Source of the DNA: Amylostereum areolatum
Taxonomy: Eukaryota; Basidiomycota; Agaricomycetes; Russulales; Stereaceae
DNA: 64,000 nucleotides
Direction of reading: 5' to 3'
Assembly: GCA_012932865.1 (NCBI GenBank)
Contig: SAXG01000020.1
Coordinates: 496,001 to 560,000 of the forward strand
Below the pieces are notes generated by a model, which was not told where the DNA came from, searched no databases, and saw nothing but the letters and a program-made list of their open reading frames with translations. Of this stretch, positions 52,254 through 61,329 are shown piece by piece. The position numbers were made by a program, and so were the translations under genes. Each line of letters opens with the position of its first letter. Position 1 is the first letter of the stretch.

Positions 52254-53160
52254 GTGTTCCACTGGCATATGTTCGAACAAGGTCGTGTCCGACAACCCCG
52301 GGACTGGGTTATGTACCATAAGGGCTTCAACTTCCACGTTGCCTTCCAGGATGATATTCGAGAAGGAGATTCTCCAGTGCCGCGATGAGCTCGTGAACGC
52401 GATGACGCCAGAGGAGCAAGCGAGGAGCAAAAACCCAGAGCTACAATGCTTTCAACCAGCACTTTCTGAAATACTCAGGGGGCTAACGGAGAAAAATTGG
52501 GCGGATATTGAGAAGTACCGGGTCGAAACTCAATACGGGAGGGCTTCCGGAGCCATTAAAGAGAATGTACGTCCGGCCCGGATCCCCTCTGAAGGCTGAC
52601 AGTTGACCTCCACTACAGCAACGTGCAAACCCTACTTTCTAGAATCTTGTTTGAGACTCAGAGGAAGGTGTGGAGACTCTGTGGAGTCCCGCTCGTCACG
52701 TTTGGGGCCATTCCTGGCAAGTTGCCCGGCTCCTTCAAAGTTGAAGTGTATGACTACACTTTCCCTTCCTATAATTGATGCTGACTCCACAACAGGTTCG
52801 AATATGGCATCGCATGCAACTATCTCGACAAGCCATTCACCGAGATGTTTCTGAACTGAGGATGGGAGCCTCTCGACAATAATCTCCCGGAATGTGCATG
52901 TGCCTGCAAAAGTTTGTCTTCCGGACCCTAAACTACATGCCCTCCGACTGACCTGTGGCAGCCTTCTGTCCGGACCCAAATAAGCCACATAAGGTGACAA
53001 AGTCTGGAAACGTTAAGAAGCCGTGGCCGAAGATCATTCACAAGGATGGCGTTCCTCAGCCTCCGGATGTTCTGTGGATGGCCACTCAGCCGCTGGTTGG
53101 GGATAAGCGTCTCTGGTGCCATGCCTATCTCACTGCTGAACTCCGCACATCCTCTTTCCT
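52254..53160 (+). pseudogene. Unrecognised gene A, continuation after the gypsy insertion
   Basis: The intron that holds the gypsy ends at 52253; the next exon (52254-52566) reads VFHWHMFEQGRVRQPRDWV, then a frame change near 52350, then MTPEEQARSKNPELQCFQPA and WADIEKYRVETQYGRASG up to a donor GTACGT. A further exon from 52619 reads VPLVTFGAIPGKLPGSFKVE before a stop near 52780, and pieces resume downstream. It is the same gene as 43612-45069. No catalytic motif is recognised. Confidence 0.55.
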
Positions 53161-53415
53161 TCTGTGATCAACATCAAGCTAACCTTGCACCAGGCATCGA
53201 CTTGGATCGGGGAAATGCACACATATTCTGGGGCGCTATCCTAGACGAGGCGATTGGAACATTTTTCAACATGTCTCAGCTTCCACCCCACTGGAATAGG
53301 CTGTCCGATCCCGGCAAGTGGAGTCACGATCAATGTGGAGACTTTCGTGAGGCAGTGGAGTGTAATCTCCATCAGCAATTTGTCGAATTTTGTTTTGTTG
53401 TTTTGAAGGGTTGAG

Positions 53416-53780
53416 ACTGAATTTGAGGTGTTGAGATGTTGTCACCAGTTGTGAAGTTGGCTAAACACATGCCAACTGGGATGAGTACTCAACAATACAC
53501 CAATATCTCATAAACTACCCAGTTTGAACACAATACAAGAATTCCGTGCAACAGGCTTCCCATCTCCACCAACAGCATAGGCAATACCTTAGTATTTACA
53601 CTTGGGGACAAAATTCCTGGCTAGCTTGTTGAAACAAGTGTGACTTGGAAGTTCTCTTGGGTATATAGTAGTTTACTTTCATACTTGGTAAATTTAGTAG
53701 GTAATTTGGTTAACTGTTCAATTACTTATGAAATCACGACTTAGTGGATTTCGGATACATATAGTCACGTGACTCTCCAG
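53416..53780. other. AT-rich unassigned sequence
   Basis: No gene, repeat or RNA signal that can be supported. Confidence 0.5.
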
Positions 53781-54870
53781 TTATGTTGACGCTCGACGCC
53801 GCGTCGTCTCTTTGTCTTCAACCACGACAATCTGTCGTTGTTGGGGACCCGGCCTGGTCGTTGCCGCCGCCTTTGTCGACCTCGCCGTCGCCTTCAACAA
53901 CCTCGCCGCCGCCTTCAACGCCTACACCCGTCCTCAACGCTCACACTTGTCGCTCTCAACGCCAACACGCGCGTCGCCCCCAATGCCAACGCCTTCGTCA
54001 CCCCACGGCGACGCGTGTCGCCCCCACCCCCCATGCCCTCGTCACCCCCATGCCCTCGTCACCCCCCATGCCCTCGTCACCCGCAAGGCCCTCATCACCC
54101 GCAAGGCCCACGGCCTCGTCACCCCCCCCCAACAACCTCATCGCCGCACTCGACGCCCACGCCCGTCGCCCTCAACGCCCACACCTGTCGCCCTCAGGCT
54201 CAACACCACTGCGCGCGTCACCCCCAACGCCGACGCGTGTCGCCCTCAACGCAAACGCCTTTGTCGCCCCCACGGCGACGCGTGCCGTCCCTGTTGCCCC
54301 CACCCCCCACGGCCACGTCACCCCCCATGGCCATGTCACCCCCCGCGCCTTCGTCACCCCCCGCGCCTTCGTCACCCCCCACGCCCTCATCACCCGCAAG
54401 GCCCACGCCCATCACCGTCAATGCCCACACCCATCACCCTCAATGTCAACGCGCCCGTTGCCCCCATGGCGATGCACGTCGTCACCGCCGCCGACGGCCT
54501 CATCACCGCTGACGGCCTCGTCACCGCTGACAGCCTCGTCACCGCCGACAGCTTCTTCACCCCCCACACCCTCGTACCTCCCAATGCCCTCGTCACCCCC
54601 TACGGCCTCCGCGCGTTGCCCCAGCGCCCACGCCCTCGTCACCTGCCGACGCTCGTGCCCTCACCACCCGCCGACACCGATGCCCTCATCACCTCCCAAC
54701 GCCAATGCGCCCATTGCCCCCAGTGCCAATGGCCTCATCGCCAACACCCGGCTCCCGACGCCCCTGCCCCTGTTGTCTCGTCGTGTGCGCCCGTGTCCAT
54801 ACCTGCACCCTCGTCATTCCGTACCCTACTGCCTTTACAATATCTACATTACCTACGGATTGAGTACTGA
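53781..54870. repeat. C-rich degenerate minisatellite, about 1 kb
   Basis: Imperfect units of the CCCTCAACGCCCACACC and CCCCCATGCCCTCGTCACC types. All three plus frames stay open for hundreds of codons with the same kinds of residues (Pro, Ser, His, Ala, Arg), which is the mark of a stop-free repeat and not of a gene. Similar units occur at 40186-41160, 41760-42110 and 42705-43020. Confidence 0.7.
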
Positions 54871-55189
54871 GTAGCTACATTGTTTCAAATGGAATTTGTT
54901 TTGATCCTGATAGATGATGCATGATGTTTTGAATTGTATTCAAACTAAGTTGAGCTGTTGTACCAAGTTGCCAGCTAACCTGTATAACTGTTGAAGATCC
55001 TAAGTTGTGTGTTCATTGGGTATACATTGGCTGTTCATTGGCCAACCCATGCGTGTTGAGCAATCAGACATGGCCTGGGGACATGTTGTCACGTTGGCAT
55101 GTTTTGACTGTTTTGAACTGTTTTGCACATTGTGTAACACTGCCACAAGCAAAAACACGGCTTAACAAGGTGAAACAAAATTCGACAAT
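54871..55189. other. Unassigned sequence
   Basis: No supported feature. Confidence 0.5.
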
Positions 55190-57163
55190 TTGCTGATGGA
55201 CTCACTGCATCCGGACGTGGCTTCCACTTTCACCATGTCAAGACCTCAGCAGGAATACAACCCGCGGTCCCGGCCGCTGACCGTACCTGGTCTCCAGAGC
55301 AAGCCGAGAAGGAGGCGGAAGAGTGGGCTGATGAGGCAGATGAGGATGAAGCAGAAGCCGAGAATCCGACCCCAGCTTGTCGAAAGAGGAAGACGAAGAG
55401 AACAAATGCACCCTCTCATTCAAGGAAGAAATCTACAGCGACTATCGAACCACCGAGTCAAGCTCCAACACCGAGACAATCAAAAAAACGGCCACAAAAA
55501 GAGGCGCAAAAGGGAAACATGCTAGCAAATCCATAGTAGAATCATCTGACAAAGCGGAAAGTAGTGCGGAGCAGGGTCTTGCAACCGGGTCGTTGGACCC
55601 TCAGTATCGAAGTGCGAGACAGGAGATGATTGCTGCGGGGGAAGATTCGGAAGATGAATGTGACAATGGTGTTTCTGTTGTGTGGTGGCCCCACCCAGCA
55701 TGGCCCGGAACTGCCCCCGACACGGTTGCGCAAGAACCACAGGCACAGTTCACCCACCTCCGGACGCTGTCGGACAAGGATCCTTATATCTGTCTAGTAG
55801 ATCTGGTCTCTCATATTCCGGTACATTATCTCAATACCCGTCCCAAGACAATGTGAACTGACCTCTCCTCCTCACACATAGGCAGCACAGGCAGATCTCA
55901 GACTCCCCAAAGACGCACCAAAATGTGGGCTGTGGGATTGGCCCAAGCGATGAATTGGGTCCGAGCAGCACAAATTTGAGCCAGCGATGATCGAGCTCCG
56001 GAACTGTGTCGCGGACTTTAACAACGAACCCCCAACATTTCTGTGGCAAGGGGAAGACGGATCATGGGCTGGAAGGGATTGCGCGTCTGCAGCCTTATTG
56101 CTCCTTGAGCTATACGATCATAACACAGTGTTCTGGGAAGCAATGAAGAGCAACTCGGCCCTGTGGAAGGAGTCTACGCTAGCCCCGGATGATGTGTCCT
56201 CAAGAGGAACCATTATGACCTCTTGCATTGGCAAGCTTTCTGAGTACGTGCAGAGTGGCAGGGAAGGAAGCTGGTGGTGGTCGGAGGCAGTGAAGGCTAT
56301 GACCCTGGCCGCACAGAAAGAAATCGAGAACACAGAGGCTGCAGGCATTCCAGCCAATACATCCACATCCGGCATCCGAAGGAATCCCACTCGCAAGGCA
56401 CAGCCTCCTCGTGGCTCTATCCATATTCCCCGGTCCGATGAAGAATTTGCAGGCGTACAGTTAGATGGTACACCATCTCGTAGGATTCCCGTTCATGTTT
56501 GTGTATCTTGTGGGCTGACTACTGCAATATATAGGTCTGAGGCCAAAGCCGCGTCCAATGGCCACTGGCCCCAATACCACGCCCGGCAGGCAAACTGACA
56601 TGGATACACTAGTGGAGATAGACACTGACTTTTTCCCTCCTCTAACATTCGACACAGATATACTGTCCAATGAAGATGAGGGAGAATCTACCTCTCCAGA
56701 TGTGTTTGGCTCCTCCATTGTCTCAGAACCGTTCGAGGCCCCCGTGTTCATGGCGATCTCTGACTTGGAGGATGACGAAACCCCTTCGGATGATGATGTA
56801 TCCCACCATGTTCATTTTGTATGGAATCCATGTTCCTCATTGATGGATGTTCGCTCATGTATATTATTCTCAGACACCACTGCCAGCAGATGGGAAGAAT
56901 CCCGAGAAGCGTCCACAGTGTCACCGAAAGCCTCCATCAAGAGCAGATTCCCTATATCCCCCTCCTGAGTTGACAAAGCCCGCAAATTACAAGAAGAAAC
57001 GCAAGTCGACGAAGGGAGCAGTTCAGTCGGAGGTAGGCCTCGGCAAGGCCGGACCCTCTTCGAGAGTTGCATTACAGAGGACTGATGTTCCTGACGATAA
57101 ACAAAAGCGATTGAGTAGTGTTCTAAACACACCGAGGAAGGGGACAGGAAAGAGGAGAACATG
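55190..57163 (+). pseudogene. Unrecognised gene B, several exon-like pieces
   Basis: Plus-strand pieces: an acidic/basic low-complexity part (55290-55530), a stretch ending at a stop near 55856 (DPQYRSARQEMIAAGEDSED...), then RLPKDAPKCGLWDWPKR, then a longer open frame 55987-56598 with a conserved-looking core (FLWQGEDGSWAGRDCASAAL, YVQSGREGSWWWSEAVKAMT), then an acidic C-terminal frame (56558-56968) and a Lys-rich tail (to 57163). The in-frame stop near 55950 and the need for frame changes suggest a decayed gene, although introns may explain some breaks. It could be the downstream half of gene A. No function is assigned. Confidence 0.5.
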
Positions 57164-57820
57164 AGGATTGCAGGGCGTGTGTCGATACGGAGGAGTGTCG
57201 GATAGACAGAAGGTATCAGATAGAGCATTGTGCCGTACTGTGAAATCTACCACGTATTCAATACTGTAACCGTCCCAGCCACTATACAGACAATTCCTGA
57301 ATGAAGAATTGATGTATGTGAGAGGAATGCAAAGGTTGACAGATAGAGAGTGTACCACGTCCGAGGTATCTGGAGGCTGGATCTGGGCCCACTGTGTCTC
57401 AATAACTTCACCATCCATGGCAGGAAATCTAACCAGGATCAGTGTCACCAAGGGCTGTGTAGAACTGGTATTGTCACCTAGGGAGCCTGTGTGGATCCTG
57501 GGTGCTCATGTAATGTACAGCATACATCACAGAGGTCGGTGGAGTGTGTCGAGGAGGAGAAGGAGCAGGGTGAGAGACTGGGTGTGACTTGGGTATGCTC
57601 ATGGTTCTTCTAAAGTATGATCAATGAGGATCAGAAGGAGTCCTTGGCTTCTTTCATACTCACTCAGGAGTTCCTACATTGATGTCTCATATGACCGGAG
57701 GACTTAGATAATCAGAGATGAATTAATTGATGGCACCCATCCGGCGGACCCTCCGGATGCGCGGTGTCAAATGTTTCTCAAGGGGGTGGGCTCAGGTGAG
57801 GAAAGCAATGTGATAGCGAC
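57164..57820. other. Unassigned region, one of two diverged direct copies
   Basis: 57515-57600 (CAGCATACATCACAGAGGT..., ACTTGGGTATGCTCATG) resembles 58535-58620, and 57800-57835 (GAAAGCAATGTGATAGC..TACATTC) resembles 58703-58746. This suggests an old local duplication on either side of the foldback element. No gene is supported. Confidence 0.45.
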
Positions 57821-58131
57821 TAACGAATACATTCCAGATAAAGTAAATTAACGGACCTCCGGCGGACCTTCCAGCAATGGTGCGCCACATGCCAGGCTAA
57901 AAGGAGATGTGGATGGTGAGGATGGATGTACCAATGGAAGGGACGACCAAACAGATGGAAGGAAGTGGAAGGGAGGACCGAACCCCGATCCTTCTGTCTG
58001 TTTGGTCCTCCCTTCCACTGGTACATCCATCCTCACTATCCACATCTCCTTTTAGCCTGGCACGTGGCGCACTATCGCTGGAAGGTCCGCCGGAGGTCCA
58101 TTTATTTACTTTATCTTGAATGTACTCGTTA
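57821..58131. mobile_element. Foldback MITE-like hairpin
   Basis: Two 143-bp arms (57821-57963 and 57989-58131) pair around a 25-base loop with no gaps and few mismatches; landmarks are TAACGA.TACATTC at the ends and GGACCTCCGGCGGACCTTCC inside. It has no coding capacity. No clear target duplication was seen. It is consistent with a non-autonomous foldback DNA element. Confidence 0.8.
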
Positions 58132-58785
58132 CATAGTGAGATGTGACCTAAGATTCCTACCCCTCCCTCATGTTCCCTGGCCCCTACCCAAACTATCTCA
58201 GCCAAATATTTAACGAGACCGTCAAAGTGCACATGGTCCCGAGTGGCAACTCGGACGTGGACAGTACTTCCAACACACGCTTCCACCAAGCGCAGGCGGG
58301 TCTCCAGCTCGTCCACGACCGACCCCTCTTCGTCCGCGGTGTCCTATTCCTCCTTTGGGCACTGTCGCATCCGTCTAGCAATAATAGTAACAGCAACAAC
58401 TTGTCTATCGGTGGGCTCGGTGCCGGATAACAGATCGATCTGTACTGTACACTCCACCCCATCCCACCTCCTATGATGGTGATCTTCATATCTATGTGAC
58501 CACCAGGGGTTCCGGATGTTTTGATGGTGCACAGCATACATCACATAGGTGGAATGGATTGATTCGGTGAAGAGGAAGGATGGCGCACTGGGTTTGACTT
58601 GGGGATGCTCATGTCTTCTGTGCTATTGATGAAGATGAGATGTGACCTTTGCTCATTTTTATCCTTCCTTAGATGTTGCCGGATTCACACATCACATGAT
58701 GAAAGCGATGTGATAGCAGACACAGTGCGACTAGGTACATTCAAGATATTTTTAAAAAGTCCGGACCCTCCGGCGACATGCTACC
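58132..58785. other. Unassigned region
   Basis: Holds the second copies of the diverged repeats described for 57164-57820. Open frames are short and unrecognised. Confidence 0.4.
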
Positions 58786-60594
58786 TCACTTCTCGCCCTG
58801 CTGAAACTTCCGCATGAGGGCCATGAACGGCGCGAGCTTCTCATTAAGCTTGCGATCGATGAGGGTGCTGATGGAGTCAGCAGTGGCAGTGTCCAACCCA
58901 CCATCCACCTGCATCGGCTCCACTGCCTCCGGCACGGCCTTCTCCTTCCCCTTCTCTACACCAAGTGCCGCCGCCGACCCTCTCTCCTCCTCTGCCGACA
59001 TGGGGGCCAGCTCCGGTGCGAGCAGGACATGTCCTCTGCTGGATGCGGCCTTGCGGTACCACACCTCGGACGACTCGGGGTGGGGGGTCCAGACGGTGTC
59101 GTTCAGGTGCTTGAGCTGGGCGAGGGGTTCCTGCACCAGGGTGACAATCTCTGCCGCAATCCGGGCGGAGATGCGATTCTCGAGGATGCACATTGCGGCC
59201 TCAAGTCCGAGGCCGTCTAGATGATGAATGTCAGTATCCTGCGACATAAGACAAGACACACATTGGACTTACTGTAAATGTTGCCACCGTCGGAGGCACC
59301 CTCCGACGACTCTCCCTCCTGGCGTTAACACTTGTGGGGGGGGCCTCTTCTGCTGGGGGGGGCCAAATCTGCTCCAGCTTCCTCAACCGACTTCCTCTTC
59401 AATGTTGGCAAGTCGGTGGCAATTGTTATCGCAGGGTTGAGGGGGGCTGAGGGCGACGGCGTCGGGGGTCCAGCGGGAGGGGAGGGGGATCCATCTTGGA
59501 TGACGTCTGCATTGTCCAGTGCCTTTGCAGCCAACATTGATGGCTGCATAGAAGCGGGAGCCGCGGGGGGGCAGGCTGAGTGGGGGCGGGAGTTGCCGCA
59601 GGGGGGGCGTGCTCGGAGGTGGGAGCCGGAGGGGGGGTGTGCACAGGCGGTGGAGGCGGAGGGGGGGTCTTCTGCACCACGGACACCTTGGCCTTGGCAT
59701 TTGGCTTTGGCTTGGCCATGGTTTCCTTCTTGGAAGTCGACGCCGTGGGAGAGGGGGCCTTCTTTGTCTCGGATAGAGACACCGCCGTGTTGGTAGGAGG
59801 GGTGGGGGTGGGCGCCTTTTTTTCAGACACGGATGCGGACAGCACAGCCTTCTTGGAGGGGGGAGTGGTTTAGTTGCCCAGGTTATAGATGTGGGAGGGG
59901 GGAAAATCTTCTGGGCAGAAGAGGAAGCTGGAGGTGGTGCATCCGGGGCCGGGGTCAGAGCGTTCTTTTGCTTCTTGGTGGTCCAAACATCTAAAGTGAT
60001 GTCAGTATATGGACCTGGTGAGTCAAAGGGTACGTACCTTCCTCTAGCCACCACCGAGGGCCAATGTCCCCCACCCACTTCTGTGCGTAAAGCTCCATGT
60101 CGACCACATTGACCTCCTGGAGCCACAGGTGACGGTCTTTGCCTTTCATCACCTTGTAGATGGCGCCGACGAAGTACGGGTACTTGTTGATGCCAAGGCC
60201 GGCACCCTTCTTGTGCATGTCCATAGTGAGGGGTTTCTGCCAAAATGTTAGTAAAGGAGGGAGAGGAAAAGGTCAGTCAATGCACCAGAACCTCGTGAAA
60301 CCTGGTCCAAAATACCACCCTGGGAACCACCTTTCGCCTGTGCAGCTCGCACACAACCTCGTGCAGGATCTGCTCCAAGCGCATCACATCATCGCTGTAG
60401 GTGGTGATGTCGGTGTTGATGTCTACTGTCGACGATATTTGAGGAGGATGGCAGAGGGACAAAGCGGGAGAGTGTAAGGTCAGTGAGGTGAGGTAAGAGA
60501 CAAGAGAAGAAAAGAGAAGCAAAGTTGACTTTCCTGTGCCGATGACAAATATGCTTCCACAATCACGTGGTCGACACATCATCTTTGTTCGCAA
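58786..60594 (-). CDS. Unrecognised spliced gene C, minus strand
   Basis: Reads as several exons. One ends VVFWTRFHE and joins, over an intron with donor GTTCTG and acceptor GGCAG (about 60239-60291), to KPLTMDMHKKGAGLGINKYP; the next joins at WLEE to DVWTTKKQKNAL over a clear GTACGT..TTTAG intron (about 59992-60038). A long Pro/Ala/Ser/Lys-rich region follows (59850-59330), then a C-terminal exon (58786-59259) with DGLGLEAAMCILENRISARI and LNEKLAPFMALMRKF, ending at TGA near 58788. The N-terminus is uncertain. No domain is recognised. It could be a host gene or cargo of the neighbouring KDZ transposon. Confidence 0.5.
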
Positions 60595-60846
60595 GTTGTT
60601 CCTTCCTTCTTAACATTTACCACTATCACGCAGGTAAGGGTTACTTTGGAGGATGTAATCTTTTGGGATGACTAACTTTGAATGAGGTTTGCTATTGCAA
60701 AACATGGACAGGACATCTGGACATACCAAAGACCACAATGTTGTGCGCACGTCATTCAGCATGATAGCCCAGTATGGGTCGGAGAGTAGTCAAGCGGGAG
60801 GCCAATCCAAATGGTGATGTAAGGCTTTTTTTAATGAGATAAACTT
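60595..60846. other. Unassigned sequence
   Basis: No supported feature. Confidence 0.5.
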
Positions 60847-61328
60847 TTAATCTGCTGACACGGGTGATCCAGCTGAAGAGGCCCCGGACATTTTGCTCCT
60901 GAGTGAGGCCAGACCCTCCGGCAGGTCGGCATCTGAACCTCCGAGTTCTCTCACGGACCCTGTGGGGTCCGACAGTGAGGACAATGAGCCTGTGCCAATG
61001 ACTCTTCCTGGGCTCCAAGATGGAGCTCCTGACGTCATGGTTCAGCCATGGCAGGTGGAACCACTTGTGCTGCATGAGCTGCATGAGATGCGTGAGCTGA
61101 GAGCATCGCGGACAGAGCCACTTCCCTATTTCATAGGTGGCCCAGGGTCCCAGGGTCCGGCCGTGCTGTGTCAGCAGAATAACAAGCGGTTGCGAACCAG
61201 TCCTGATGGAAAGGGGAAGAAGCATGCACGATCTGGTGAGTACCTCGGTCAGTGTTGGGCTGCTAATGACTGATTATATCATCTTGTAGATATTTCATCT
61301 GGGCAAGGTGAGGAAACAACGGAGTAGT
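60847..61328 (+). pseudogene. 3' end of an acidic gene, unrecognised
   Basis: One exon-like frame (60853-61235) encodes an acidic, Pro-rich stretch (DPAEEAPDILLLSEARPSG...PVGSDSEDNEPVP) and a heptad-like VLHELHEMRELRA, then splices at GTGAGT over a 54-bp intron ending TTGTAG to a short last exon (ISSGQGEETTE) with a TAG at 61326-61328. The 5' side has a stop and no acceptor or start, so the gene is partial. It converges on the KDZ gene. Confidence 0.45.
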
Positions 61329-61329
61329 A

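Noticed and set aside
53783..54874. 363-codon Pro/Ser/His-rich frame
   Set aside because: All three plus-strand frames are open across the same repeat, so openness carries no information.
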